From contig CAYTWB010000024.1 of NCBI GenBank assembly GCA_964441945.1, forward strand, positions 1 through 53,332: DNA of 53,332 nucleotides, given 5' to 3'. The notes beneath the pieces were generated by a model. It made no database searches, had not been told where the DNA came from, and was given only the letters and a program-made list of their open reading frames with translations. The DNA comes from JADGQM01 sp964441945. Lineage in GTDB: Bacteria; Desulfobacterota; Syntrophobacteria; Syntrophobacterales; Syntrophobacteraceae. A program made the translations under genes and the position numbers. Shown here in pieces: positions 23,016-32,458 of this stretch. Within the stretch, counting starts at the first letter, position 1. Every line of letters starts with the position of its first letter.

Positions 23016-25931
23016 ATGTCGCGCATGAGGGTGCATGAGCTTGCAAAAGAGCTGAACATGAGCAACAAGGATCTGATTGAGCGGATTGCCAGGATGGGGG
23101 TTCCTGATCTCATCAAGAATCACATGAGCGCCTTGACCGAATCCACAGTGCAGAAGGTTCGGCAGCAGTTTGCTGAAGCAAAGGCTGAGAAGGTGGAGGA
23201 GAAGCGTATCGGCAGGGCCGTCATACGCAGGCGCAAGCGGGTGACCGAGGAGGAGCTGGGAATTCCCTCTGCTGCGGTTGGAGAGGGTGAAGAGGTCCCT
23301 GCGACTGTCAAGATGGAATGGGCCCCCCCCGCGCCAACTTCGGAGGTGCCTGTCCCGCAGGGACCCGAAGCACTTGATGTTGCTGCGGCCGCTCCGGTCC
23401 TTGAAGTTGAGCCCGAAAGAGAGGAAGCAGTCCAACCTGAAGCATCTCCTGGGGTTGCTCCCTCCCCTAAACCGGTGCCGGTCGAGCCGTCTCCCGCTAT
23501 TTTGCCCCCTGTCGATCGGATTTCCGTTGCTCCCGAAGAACAACGCCTGCCGGCAGAGCAGCCGGTCCCAATGGTTGAGGTGACAGGCGAGTCTCTGGAA
23601 AGGCCGGAGCGTGAAGTCCCGATTTCAAAAGTCGAGGAAGGGCCTCTTGTCGCTCTCGCCCCCCAGCTGACGGCAGCGGTGGTGCCTGAGGAGGTGGATA
23701 CCTCTACGGAACCGGTTCCAGCCGTCTCCGAAGAGGGGACGGAGGAAGAGGAAGGGGCGGACAAAGCAAAACCAAAGAAAGCCAAGAAGAGGCGGCGCAA
23801 GAAGGTCCGAAAGGACGAACCCGCCAGGATCATCAGACTTCCGGAGATCATTCCCGAAGAAGAAGAAGTGGAAGAGGAGCCGGAGCCTATTCCCATTATC
23901 ACGCGGCTCCAGGTGAAAGCCGAAGAGCCCGACATCAAAGAGCTGGCTCGAAAAAGGAAGCCGAAGGCGGAAGAATTCGAGCGGGAGACAGCCGACCGAA
24001 AACGCCGTTGGGTGGGGCGCAAGGAGGTGCTGGAGCGGGAGGACCTCTATTCGAAGAAGGAACTGGCTGCTCAGGCGGATCGTGGGCGCCTCAAAGACAA
24101 AGAGAAGTTCCCCTCGGTTCGCGAAGTGCTCAAACCGGAACCGGCCGCCCCGAAGCCCGGCAAACGCCGAATAAGAATTGATGAGGCGATCACGGTGGCA
24201 AACCTGGCCCGGCAGATGGGAGTCAAAGCGGCCGAGGTTTTGAAAAAGCTCCTGCTTTTGGGGCTTCCAGCGAATATCAACCAGGCCATGGATTTCGATA
24301 CAGCGGCCCTGCTGGCCTCGGAATTTGATTTTGACGTGGAAAAGGTCGGTTTTGAGGAAGAGGACATCCTGCAGATTCAGGAAGACCGACTCGAAGATCT
24401 GGTCCATAGGCCTCCGGTCGTGACGGTTATGGGGCACGTCGACCATGGGAAGACGTCACTGCTTGATGCCATCCGTCACACGAAGGTGATCGAAGGCGAG
24501 GCGGGCGGTATTACGCAGCACATTGGAGCGCACTACGTTCGACTCAAATCGGGTGACGTGGTTTTTCTCGATACCCCGGGCCATGAGGCTTTCACCTCAA
24601 TGCGCGCCCGCGGGGCCAAGGTGACCGATATCGTTATCCTGGTTGTCGCGGCAGACGACGGCGTGATGCAACAGACAATCGAAGCGATCAACCATTCCAA
24701 GGCCGCCAAGGTGCCCATAGTCGTGGCGATCAACAAGATCGATAAGCCCAACGCGAATATCGACCGTGTCAAGAGAGAGCTGGCCGAGAATGGTCTGATC
24801 CCTGAGGAATGGGGCGGAGATGTTGCTATGGTCGGGATCTCGGCCAAAGAGCGGATCGGGATCGATGAGCTCATGGAAATGGTCCTGCTGCAAGCCGAGA
24901 TCATGGAGCTCAGGGCCAGTGCCAACAAGCCCGCCCGAGGACGAGTGATTGAAGCCAAACTGGACAAAGGCCGCGGGCCGGTGGCAACCATCCTGATTCA
25001 AGAGGGTACACTCAAGACGGGAGACATCTATGTCTGCGGCGTGCACTCCGGTCGGGTACGAAACATTTTTGACGACGTGGGGCAGAAGCTCGATGAAGCC
25101 GGCCCCTCAATGCCGGTGGAGGTCCTGGGGCTGTCGGGCGTACCGAACGCCGGAGATGATTTCGTTGTCATAACGGATGACAAACAGGCCAAGATGGTTG
25201 CTGAGCACCGTCTCGTGAAGCTCCGAGAAAAAGAGCTCTCACGCACCACCAAAGTCAGCCTGGAAAACCTCTACGATCAGATCCGGGAAGGTGAGGTCAA
25301 AGAGCTGCCCATCATCCTGAAAACCGATGTGCACGGGTCTCAGGAAGCCATCAGCGACTCCATCCTCAAACTCTCCACCAATGAAGTAAAGATCAATCTC
25401 ATCCACAATGCCACGGGGGCCGTGACGGAAACCGATGTGATGCTGGCTTCCGCATCCAAGGCCATCATTATTGGATTCAACGTGCGCGGGGATGCGAAGG
25501 TCCTGGAGCTGGCCGAGCAGGAACATGTCGATGTACGGTACTATGACATCATTTATCAGCTCCTGAGCGACGTCAAGGATGCCATGGTGGGGATGCTCGA
25601 ACCGGTTTATCAGGAGAGTGTGCTCGGCCGGGCGGAAGTGCGCCAGACCTTCCATGTCCCCAAGGTTGGGATGGTTGCCGGCTGCTATGTGCTCGATGGT
25701 CGTGTGGAGAGAGGGGCGAGGGCCCGGGTCCTTCGTGACCAGGTTGTTGTATACGATGGCAAGATCGGTTCTCTGAGGCGGTTTAAGGATGATGCAAAGG
25801 AAGTCAAGGCCGGGTTCGAATGTGGAATCGGAATAGAGAATTTCAACGATATCAAAGCCGGCGACATTCTGGAAGCCTACGAGCTCAAAGAAGTCAAGCC
25901 TGCTCTCGATCATGAAGGCGATCGTAAGTGA
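23016..25931 (+). CDS. infB: Translation initiation factor IF-2
   Basis: A 971-residue GTPase that brings initiator tRNA to the ribosome. The N-terminal IF2N motif is MRVHELAKELNMSNKDLIER. About 200 residues of Pro, Glu and Ala-rich linker follow, with a Lys/Arg patch (KKAKKRRRKKVRKD). The second IF2N domain is near residue 380. The G domain shows VMGHVDHGKTSLLDAIR, FLDTPGHEAF and AINKIDKPNAN. Domains II-IV with the C-terminal fMet-tRNA-binding barrel complete the protein. The start at 23016 has AGAGAGG five bases upstream; 22935 would add 27 unrelated residues. Long linkers of this kind are common in Desulfobacterota. Confidence 0.95.
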   Translation: MSRMRVHELAKELNMSNKDLIERIARMGVPDLIKNHMSALTESTVQKVRQQFAEAKAEKVEEKRIGRAVIRRRKRVTEEELGIPSAAVGEGEEVPATVKMEWAPPAPTSEVPVPQGPEALDVAAAAPVLEVEPEREEAVQPEASPGVAPSPKPVPVEPSPAILPPVDRISVAPEEQRLPAEQPVPMVEVTGESLERPEREVPISKVEEGPLVALAPQLTAAVVPEEVDTSTEPVPAVSEEGTEEEEGADKAKPKKAKKRRRKKVRKDEPARIIRLPEIIPEEEEVEEEPEPIPIITRLQVKAEEPDIKELARKRKPKAEEFERETADRKRRWVGRKEVLEREDLYSKKELAAQADRGRLKDKEKFPSVREVLKPEPAAPKPGKRRIRIDEAITVANLARQMGVKAAEVLKKLLLLGLPANINQAMDFDTAALLASEFDFDVEKVGFEEEDILQIQEDRLEDLVHRPPVVTVMGHVDHGKTSLLDAIRHTKVIEGEAGGITQHIGAHYVRLKSGDVVFLDTPGHEAFTSMRARGAKVTDIVILVVAADDGVMQQTIEAINHSKAAKVPIVVAINKIDKPNANIDRVKRELAENGLIPEEWGGDVAMVGISAKERIGIDELMEMVLLQAEIMELRASANKPARGRVIEAKLDKGRGPVATILIQEGTLKTGDIYVCGVHSGRVRNIFDDVGQKLDEAGPSMPVEVLGLSGVPNAGDDFVVITDDKQAKMVAEHRLVKLREKELSRTTKVSLENLYDQIREGEVKELPIILKTDVHGSQEAISDSILKLSTNEVKINLIHNATGAVTETDVMLASASKAIIIGFNVRGDAKVLELAEQEHVDVRYYDIIYQLLSDVKDAMVGMLEPVYQESVLGRAEVRQTFHVPKVGMVAGCYVLDGRVERGARARVLRDQVVVYDGKIGSLRRFKDDAKEVKAGFECGIGIENFNDIKAGDILEAYELKEVKPALDHEGDRK

Positions 25932-25983
25932 TGTGCAGGGATTGCGAAGCATCAAGGCCCGGAAGTGACAGACAAGGGTCGAT

Positions 25984-26292
25984 ATGACGGTTGGAATTGC
26001 CCGAATAGTATTTAGACTGCACGGTAACCAGTCCCTGAAAGACAAACGTAAGGTCGTCAAGAGCCTGATCGAGAAGAGTCGCCATCGTTTCAATGTTGCG
26101 GTGGCGGAAGTAGGGGACCAGGACTTGCACCAGCGGACCACGTTGGGTATTGCGGTGATTGGAAGCGATGGACGTGTCCTCAATTCCGTTCTTGACCGCG
26201 TCGTCGGTTTTATGGATTCCCTCAATCTGGCGGACCTCGTGGATCATGAAATCGAATTGATCCCGCTTGGAAGCCAGGGGAAGGCAATATGA
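25984..26292 (+). CDS. DUF503 family protein (YlxP-like)
   Basis: A 102-residue protein with the family pattern GIARIVFRLHGNQSLKDKRK at the start and RFNVAVAEVGDQDLHQRTTL in the middle. YlxP-type proteins sit in the nusA-infB-rbfA operon in many bacteria and are thought to act in ribosome assembly or RNA handling, without a firm biochemical role. Its last codons overlap the rbfA start by four bases (ATGA), suggesting translational coupling. Confidence 0.85.
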   Translation: MTVGIARIVFRLHGNQSLKDKRKVVKSLIEKSRHRFNVAVAEVGDQDLHQRTTLGIAVIGSDGRVLNSVLDRVVGFMDSLNLADLVDHEIELIPLGSQGKAI

Positions 26293-26648
26293 TCGCTGAG
26301 TACAAGCGGTGCGATCGCATAGCGGATTTGCTGCAGCGGGAAATCGCCGACCTGTTGCTGCGCCGGGTGAAGGATCCCCGTACCGAAGGAGTGACCATCA
26401 CCGGGGTCAGGGTCTCAAGTGACCTGCAGCATGCCCGGGTGTTTTATTGCGTTATGGGTTCAGCGGAAGCCGGAGCAAGGGATGCCGCTGCTGATGGACT
26501 CGATAAATCGAAGGGTTTCATGCGCCGTGAATTGGGTAAGCGCCTTCATATGAAGCATCTTCCACATCTGGAGTTTGAATACGATGCTTCATTCGACTAT
26601 GGTGAGAAGATCGAACGCTTGCTGAAAGAGTTGCACCAGGATGAGTAA
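26289..26648 (+). CDS. rbfA: Ribosome-binding factor A
   Basis: A 119-residue KH-fold factor that assists maturation of 16S rRNA 5' end and 30S assembly. Recognised by RIADLLQREIADLLLRRVKD at the N-terminus, the strand pair VTITGVRVSSDLQHARVFY, and RRELGKRLHMKHLPHLEFEY near the end. Length is normal for the family. It overlaps the preceding DUF503 gene by four bases and the following nrnA by eight, a tightly coupled arrangement. Confidence 0.95.
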   Translation: MIAEYKRCDRIADLLQREIADLLLRRVKDPRTEGVTITGVRVSSDLQHARVFYCVMGSAEAGARDAAADGLDKSKGFMRRELGKRLHMKHLPHLEFEYDASFDYGEKIERLLKELHQDE

Positions 26649-27639
26649 ACCATCTCATGATGTCGTTCGCGAACTCATAGCTTCGATCCAGTCCAACCAG
26701 CGTTTTCTGGTTGCCACCCATGTGCGTCCGGATGGGGATGCCATCGGATCAGTCCTGTCAATGACCCGGGTTCTTCAGCGGCTGGGAAAGACAGCGGATC
26801 CCTATTGTCAGGACCCGGTGCCGGCCGCCTATGAATTCCTGCCGGCCGTCCAGTCGATTCGCAACAATGCCACCCGGCCGGACCTGTATGATGTGGCCGT
26901 TCTCTTGGACTGCGGCGAGTTTCTCCGGGTGGGAGAGGCTTTGGCGGAATCCATTCGCCGTATCCCATTCCAGATCAGCATCGATCATCATATCAGCTAC
27001 GGTTCTTTTGGGAACGTATTCTGGAACAAGACCACGGCAAGCAGCACCTGCGAGATGCTTTACGAACTGTGCCAGGACCTGCCGTTGACCATTGACGCCG
27101 ACCTGGCCACCACGCTCTACACCGGCCTGCTTTCCGATACCGGCTCCTTTCGGTTCTCCAATACCAACCAGCGGGTGCTCGAGATTGCGGCAAACCTCGT
27201 GGCTGCAGGGGCCCGGCCCGCCTTCATTGCAGAACAGGTCTACGATTCTGCTTCAGTGCAGAGCCTGTGGTTGCTGGCAAAGGTCCTCGCCACCCTGGCT
27301 TTTTATTCCGATGACCGCCTGGCTACTGCCGAGATGAGTCAGAAGATGTTCTCTGAAACCCGTGCAGCTCCAGCTGATGCAGAGGGGTTCGTCAATTTCC
27401 TGCGGTCTGTCGGAACCGTCAAGATGGCGATACTCTTTCGAGAGGGAACGGACGGCGATGTGCATGTCAGCCTGCGTTCCAAGGGCGATATCGATGTGGC
27501 CGACTTTGCCCGGAGGCTGGGTGGAGGTGGCCACCGGAATGCAGCGGCTTTTCATGTCCGGGGAGAATTGGGGGCAACCCGCGCTCGATTCACCGGGGAG
27601 GCGCTGGCGTTCCTTGAGCAGGAGACATGGAAACGGTGA
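26641..27639 (+). CDS. nrnA: DHH-DHHA1 phosphoesterase, NrnA-type nanoRNase/pAp phosphatase
   Basis: A 332-residue protein of the DHH family that degrades short oligoribonucleotides and pAp. Metal-binding motifs are visible in order: ATHVRPDGDAIGS, VAVLLDCGEF, ISIDHHISYG, LYTGLLSDTGSFRFSNT. The DHHA1 domain ends with RLGGGGHRNAAAF. This gene follows rbfA and precedes truB in many bacteria. Overlaps of eight bases with rbfA and 13 with truB point to a single coupled mRNA. Confidence 0.92.
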   Translation: MSKPSHDVVRELIASIQSNQRFLVATHVRPDGDAIGSVLSMTRVLQRLGKTADPYCQDPVPAAYEFLPAVQSIRNNATRPDLYDVAVLLDCGEFLRVGEALAESIRRIPFQISIDHHISYGSFGNVFWNKTTASSTCEMLYELCQDLPLTIDADLATTLYTGLLSDTGSFRFSNTNQRVLEIAANLVAAGARPAFIAEQVYDSASVQSLWLLAKVLATLAFYSDDRLATAEMSQKMFSETRAAPADAEGFVNFLRSVGTVKMAILFREGTDGDVHVSLRSKGDIDVADFARRLGGGGHRNAAAFHVRGELGATRARFTGEALAFLEQETWKR

Positions 27640-28640
27640 TGCCCCAGTGTCCGAACGGGTTTTATGAGAGAGCTTCTGTACCGTGTGATTCCCGAAGAGC
27701 GCGGTCAGCGAGTGGCGTCGTGATTCTGGATAAACCTGATGGGCGAACATCGTTCAGTATCGTCAATGAGATCAAGAGATTATCCAATTTCTCAAAGGTT
27801 GGGCATTGCGGTACTCTGGACCCATTTGCCACCGGGGTGTTCTTGCTCTGTCTGAATCGGGCTACGCGTATTGCCGACCAGCTGCTGGAGCAGGATAAGG
27901 TCTATCGATTCGAGGTCCGATTTGGGTTTGAATCGAACACACTGGATAGAACCGGGGACATTCGGGAGGTGTATAACGGCCCTGCTGTTTCCGAAGCGGC
28001 GCTGCGGAAGTCTTTGGACGGTTTTCTCGGTGCCTGTGAACAGCAGGTGCCACGATACGCCGCAGTAAAGGTCCAGGGACGCCGCCTCTATGTCTGGAGC
28101 AGAAAAGGGATTGAAATCGAATTGCCGAGCCGGGAAGTGTGTATCCACCGTATCCGTTTGCTGGCATTCGATTGGCCGGGAGCGACGATAGAGGTCCACT
28201 GTTCAAAAGGGACTTATGTTCGTCAACTGGCGTCGGATATCGGCCGTGATCTGGGATGCGGTGCTTATGTGAAGGAGCTCAGGCGCCTTGCCAGCGGCCC
28301 CTTTACTATCGACCGGGCAATATCCTTGGAGGATTTTCGAAAGGCCCTATCGGCCGATTGTTGGCAGGATCAATTGATGGGGATGAACGATGCGTTGGCC
28401 CATCTGCCTTCTATGACAATCGCCTGCAGGGAGACCGTAAAACGTTTGCAAAACGGATACCTGGATCCGGTTTTGGAAATCCGCTTGCGGGAACGGTTTC
28501 CGAAACAATCGACCGCTGTTCGATTGACGGCGGCATGGAACAACGAGCTGATCGCGCTGTGGTGGCCTCAGGAGAATCATCATCATCAGCGCCGCCTGCG
28601 TGTTCTTGGATCAGATAGTCCAGACAATTCTCTACCATAA
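27627..28640 (+). CDS. truB: tRNA pseudouridine(55) synthase
   Basis: A 337-residue enzyme that makes pseudouridine 55 in the T-loop of tRNAs. The conserved start of the domain is GVVILDKPDGRTSF at about residue 30, and the catalytic Asp lies in KVGHCGTLDPFATGVF. Later motifs include YRFEVRFGFESNTLDRTGDI, VPRYAAVKVQGRRLY and CSKGTYVRQLASDIG. The first 28 residues are an extension compared with common family members. The true start could be the ATG at 27639, but the GGAG before 27627 favours the listed one, albeit at very short spacing. Confidence 0.93.
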   Translation: METVMPQCPNGFYERASVPCDSRRARSASGVVILDKPDGRTSFSIVNEIKRLSNFSKVGHCGTLDPFATGVFLLCLNRATRIADQLLEQDKVYRFEVRFGFESNTLDRTGDIREVYNGPAVSEAALRKSLDGFLGACEQQVPRYAAVKVQGRRLYVWSRKGIEIELPSREVCIHRIRLLAFDWPGATIEVHCSKGTYVRQLASDIGRDLGCGAYVKELRRLASGPFTIDRAISLEDFRKALSADCWQDQLMGMNDALAHLPSMTIACRETVKRLQNGYLDPVLEIRLRERFPKQSTAVRLTAAWNNELIALWWPQENHHHQRRLRVLGSDSPDNSLP

Positions 28641-28660
28641 AACGATAAGGAGGATAGATC

Positions 28661-28930
28661 GTGGTAATGACCCCTGATAAGAAGAAGGCTATCATTGAAG
28701 ATTTCAAGCTCCATCCCTCGGATACGGGTTCTCCTGAGGTGCAGATCGCGCTGCTTAGCGAGAGGATTGCCTATTTGACAGAGCACTTTAAGAGCCACCA
28801 GAAAGACCATCATTCCCGTCGAGGACTATTAAAGCTGGTCGGCCAGCGTCGACAGTTGCTCAACTACCTGAAAAGAAAGAGCGTGGACCGTTATAACATG
28901 GTCGTCGAACGACTCGGACTGCGCCGATAA
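28661..28930 (+). CDS. rpsO: 30S ribosomal protein S15
   Basis: An 89-residue ribosomal protein of normal length. It shows FKLHPSDTGSPEVQIALLSE, LTEHFKSHQKDHHSRRGLL and the LVGQRRQLLNYLKRKSVDRY end, which bind 16S rRNA helices 20-22. A GTG start with AAGGAGG seven bases upstream is preferred over the ATG two codons later. The downstream gene is pnp, as in most bacteria. Confidence 0.97.
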   Translation: MVMTPDKKKAIIEDFKLHPSDTGSPEVQIALLSERIAYLTEHFKSHQKDHHSRRGLLKLVGQRRQLLNYLKRKSVDRYNMVVERLGLRR

Positions 28931-28952
28931 TTTACGTTTTCCCGCTACCGGA

Positions 28953-28972
28953 CCTGGTGAAGGGTCCGAAGC
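28953..28972 (+). other. Hairpin in the rpsO-pnp spacer
   Basis: CGGACC and GGTCCG pair around an eight-base loop in the 57-base spacer between rpsO and pnp. There is no T-run. In E. coli a stem in the same spacer is cut by RNase III and mediates Pnp autoregulation, so this is a plausible functional counterpart. Confidence 0.45.
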
Positions 28973-28987
28973 ACACACCGGAGGTGT

Positions 28988-31099
28988 ATGGAAACACATA
29001 TGAAACACACAGTACAAATTGATGTGGGTGGACGTCCCCTGATTATCGAGTGCGGTCATGTTGCGCAACAGGCCAGTGGGGCAGTGTTGATGCGATATGG
29101 TGATACCGTCGTATTGGTCACCGCAACCAAAGAGGACCGATCCAGAGAAGGCATTGATTTTCTCCCGCTTATGGTTGACTATCAGGAAATGAGCTATGCT
29201 GCGGGTCGCATTCCCGGGGGGTTCTTCCGAAGGGAAATCGGCCGCCCCAGCGAAAAGGAGACCCTCACTTCGCGGCTGATCGACCGCCCCATCCGCCCTC
29301 TTTTCCCGAAGCGCTATGCACTGGAGACGCAGGTCATCGCAACAGTGCTCTCTGTTGATCAGGAAAATGAACCCGATGTCGTAGCGATGACCGGGGCCTC
29401 AGCCGCTCTGCACATCTCTCCCATCCCGTTCCAGGGCCCCGTGGCTGCAGTGCGAGTGGGACGGATCAATGGCGATTTTGTCATCAATCCCAGCCTGAAG
29501 CAGCTCGATGAGAGCGATATGAATGTGGTAGTGGCCGGCAGCCGGGACGCTGTGGTGATGGTGGAAGGGGGCACGCAATTCGTTTCCGAAGACGACCTTG
29601 TCGAAGCCATCGATGTCGCTCACCGGGCCATCCAGCCCATTCTCGACATCCAGGAAGAGCTCAGAAGGCTGGTCGGAGCAGCGAAGGAGTTTCCTCCCGA
29701 TCCGGCAAAGGACCCGCAGTTGATCGAAGCGGCAAGAGGGACGGCCGGCGAGGAGATGCGCACCGTCATCACTACACCCGAGAAGCTGCACCGCAGAGAC
29801 CGCAAGAAAGCCTTGAAGCGGCGAGTGTTGGAAGAGTTCGCCGTCGAGTTCCCTGGGCGGGAAAAGGAAGTCGAGGCAGCGCTGGAAGATCTTGAGAAAG
29901 AGATGGTGCGACGGATGATGGTGGAGGAGGGGCGGCGCATCGATGGGCGCCTCTTTGACGAGATTCGTCCCATTACGATCGAAGTCGGCATGCTCCCCAG
30001 GACACATGGATCGGCGATGTTCCGTCGCGGCGAAACCCAGGTCTTTGCCGTGGTGACTCTGGGTTCCTCGTCCGATGAACAAAAGATCGAAGCCCTGGCC
30101 GGTGAAACCTTTAAGTCATTCATGTTGCACTACAATTTCCCTCCGTTCTCGGTGGGTGAGGTGAGACCTCTGAGAGGTCCGGGCCGTCGAGATATCGGGC
30201 ACGGAGCGCTGGCGGAACGTTCGGTGAAGACCGTTTTGCCCAGAGACGGCGAGTTTCCGTATACGATTCGCGTGGTGTCGGAAGTCCTTGAATCCAACGG
30301 TTCCAGTTCCATGGCCACTGTTTGCGGCGCTACCCTGGCCCTCATGGATGCCGGAGTTCCCCTGTCGGCCCCTGTGGCGGGAGTCGCCATGGGTCTGGTC
30401 AAAGAAGGCGGCGAGATCATTATCCTTTCCGATATCCTGGGGGATGAAGACCACCTGGGAGACATGGATTTCAAGGTCACGGGCAGTGAACAGGGCATCA
30501 CCGCCCTGCAGATGGATATCAAAATTGCCGGGATCGACCGGGAGATCATGCGAAGAGCGTTGGAGCAGGCCAGAAAGGGCCGTCTTTTCATCCTCGATAA
30601 GATGAGAGAAGCCCTCGCAAGCCCGAGACCCGAGCTTTCCCCGTATGCGCCACGAGTGATCAGTTTACAGATCAACCCGGACAAGATCCGGGATGTGATT
30701 GGGCCTGGTGGAAAGGTGATTCGTGCTATTGTGGCGGAAACCGGAGCCAAGATCGATATCGACGATAGCGGTCGGGTCGTGGTGATGAGCCCGGATCAGG
30801 ATGCCTGCGACAAAGCCATCAACAAGATAAAGATGCTGACGCAAGAACCCGAGGTCGGTCAACTCTATATGGCCCGTGTGGTGCGGGTCACCGACTTTGG
30901 GGCTTTTGCCGAGATCCTCCCCAATGTTGACGGACTGATCCACATCTCCCAACTGGATCACAAGCGGGTGCGAAAAGTCACCGACATCGTGAATGAAGGG
31001 GATGAAGTACTCGTCAAAGTCATTGAGATCGATAAAGACGGGCGAATCCGGCTAAGCCGCAAAGCCGCTTTGGATAAGCCGGAAAACAGTAAGGAGTAG
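28988..31099 (+). CDS. pnp: Polyribonucleotide nucleotidyltransferase (PNPase)
   Basis: A 703-residue 3'-5' phosphorolytic exoribonuclease, part of RNA turnover. Two RNase PH domains are evident (first with PLMVDYQEMSYAAGRIPGGF; second with LGSSSDEQKIEALAGETFK and LSDILGDEDHLGDMDFKVTG, the catalytic region). The helical linker lies at about residues 220-310. The KH domain (VIGPGGKVIRAIVAETGAKI) and S1 domain (GAFAEILPNVDGLIHISQL) end the protein. GGAGG just before the ATG at 28988 supports that start over the ATG four codons on. Confidence 0.97.
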   Translation: METHMKHTVQIDVGGRPLIIECGHVAQQASGAVLMRYGDTVVLVTATKEDRSREGIDFLPLMVDYQEMSYAAGRIPGGFFRREIGRPSEKETLTSRLIDRPIRPLFPKRYALETQVIATVLSVDQENEPDVVAMTGASAALHISPIPFQGPVAAVRVGRINGDFVINPSLKQLDESDMNVVVAGSRDAVVMVEGGTQFVSEDDLVEAIDVAHRAIQPILDIQEELRRLVGAAKEFPPDPAKDPQLIEAARGTAGEEMRTVITTPEKLHRRDRKKALKRRVLEEFAVEFPGREKEVEAALEDLEKEMVRRMMVEEGRRIDGRLFDEIRPITIEVGMLPRTHGSAMFRRGETQVFAVVTLGSSSDEQKIEALAGETFKSFMLHYNFPPFSVGEVRPLRGPGRRDIGHGALAERSVKTVLPRDGEFPYTIRVVSEVLESNGSSSMATVCGATLALMDAGVPLSAPVAGVAMGLVKEGGEIIILSDILGDEDHLGDMDFKVTGSEQGITALQMDIKIAGIDREIMRRALEQARKGRLFILDKMREALASPRPELSPYAPRVISLQINPDKIRDVIGPGGKVIRAIVAETGAKIDIDDSGRVVVMSPDQDACDKAINKIKMLTQEPEVGQLYMARVVRVTDFGAFAEILPNVDGLIHISQLDHKRVRKVTDIVNEGDEVLVKVIEIDKDGRIRLSRKAALDKPENSKE

Positions 31100-31189
31100 C
31101 CCGCGGGCAGGGCAGCGGGGCATGATGGACCCCGGGGCCCGGGGACTGGTCAGGATGGCTCTACCGAATCACATAAGAGAGGAAACATT
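31100..31189 (+). other. GC-rich spacer between pnp and the M16 protease gene
   Basis: Ninety bases containing overlapping GC-only palindromes (about 31101-31108 CCCGCGGG and 31130-31144, CCCC/GGGG blocks). No T-run follows, so a true terminator is unlikely. The stems may stabilise the upstream mRNA end. Confidence 0.3.
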
Positions 31190-32452
31190 TTGTATCATAA
31201 AGAGGTTCTTCCCAATGGCGTTCGCATCCTGACCGAAAGGGTCCCCCATTTTCACTCGGTTTCAATGGGCATTTGGGTGAATGTAGGATCACGGGATGAA
31301 TTGAACCGGGAGAGAGGGATCACCCATTTCATTGAACACATGCTGTTCAAGGGTACTCAGAAACGTAGTGCCAGAGAGATTGCAAAAGAGCTCGACTCAG
31401 TCGGCGGTTTTGTCAATGCCTTCACCTCCAAGGAACAGGTCTGTTTCCATGCCAAGGTCTTGCACCCTCATTTGCCTCTTGTGGTTGATGTCCTGACTGA
31501 TATTTTTCTTAACTCCGTCTTTGCTCCTGTTGAAATCACCCGTGAACAGCAGGTTATCACCCAGGAGATCCGGATGATCGAGGATACGCCCGACGAATAT
31601 GTCCACATTCTGTTCCAGCAAATGTTCTGGAAGGATAACCCGCTGGGGGCCCCCATCTACGGGACCATCGAGGCGGTAGAGCGTATCGATCGTGAGTGTA
31701 TCCTGCAGTATCTCTCGCGCATGTTTCAGCCTGACAGAATTGTTGTGGCCGCTGCCGGCAACCTCGATCACCGGCGGTTCATGGATCTGGTGGCGCCCGT
31801 GATGGGGGCACTGAACCACCCGAAGCATACCCTCGTTCGTCAGAAGCCGGCCGTTTGTCCCGGGATTCTTCCGGTCCCCAAGGACCTCGAGCAGGTTCAT
31901 CTCTGCCTCGGGATGCGCGGTCCCTGTCAGTCTGAAGAGAGCCGCTTTCTCTGCCACCTCCTCAACGTGGTTCTCGGCAGCAGCATGAGCAGCCGGTTGT
32001 TCCAGGAAGTTCGGGAAAACCGAGGTCTGGCCTATTCGATCTATTCGTTCATTAACAGTCACGAAGATACCGGTCTGTTTGGAATCTACGCGGGGATAGC
32101 AGAAGAACACGTTCTGGAGACCCTTGATATCATTCGCGGGCAGCTCTCAATTCTTCTCAAAGAATGCATACCCGAGGCGGAATTGAAAGCCGCAAAGGAG
32201 TATCTGAAAGGCAACATGTATCTGAATGCGGAGAGCACCGATTCGCGGATGAATCGTCTTGCCAAGAACGAGTTCCTCTTTGGTCGTTACGTCCCGTACG
32301 AAGAGGTTGAAGAGAGCATTGACCGAGTCACTTCAGATGCTGTGCAGAAATGGTTTGAAGACCTGTACCAGCCGTCTCAGGCGGCCCTGATACTTTTTGG
32401 CCCGGTCGAGCAAGGGACGGGTGAACAAGCAACGGCTGTTCTGAATGGATAA
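31190..32452 (+). CDS. M16 family zinc peptidase (processing protease-like)
   Basis: A 420-residue protein of the insulinase/mitochondrial processing peptidase family. The inverted zinc motif HFIEH is at residues 46-50 in GITHFIEHMLFKGT, with the distal Glu in QQVITQEIRMIEDTPDEY. The second half has the conserved ENRGLAYSIYSF pattern of the substrate-binding domain. A TTG start is used, with AGAGAGGA seven bases before it. The order pnp-M16 peptidase matches B. subtilis pnpA-mlpA and many other bacteria. Its cellular substrates are unknown; export is not indicated. Confidence 0.9.
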   Translation: MYHKEVLPNGVRILTERVPHFHSVSMGIWVNVGSRDELNRERGITHFIEHMLFKGTQKRSAREIAKELDSVGGFVNAFTSKEQVCFHAKVLHPHLPLVVDVLTDIFLNSVFAPVEITREQQVITQEIRMIEDTPDEYVHILFQQMFWKDNPLGAPIYGTIEAVERIDRECILQYLSRMFQPDRIVVAAAGNLDHRRFMDLVAPVMGALNHPKHTLVRQKPAVCPGILPVPKDLEQVHLCLGMRGPCQSEESRFLCHLLNVVLGSSMSSRLFQEVRENRGLAYSIYSFINSHEDTGLFGIYAGIAEEHVLETLDIIRGQLSILLKECIPEAELKAAKEYLKGNMYLNAESTDSRMNRLAKNEFLFGRYVPYEEVEESIDRVTSDAVQKWFEDLYQPSQAALILFGPVEQGTGEQATAVLNG

Positions 32453-32458
32453 ACACGC

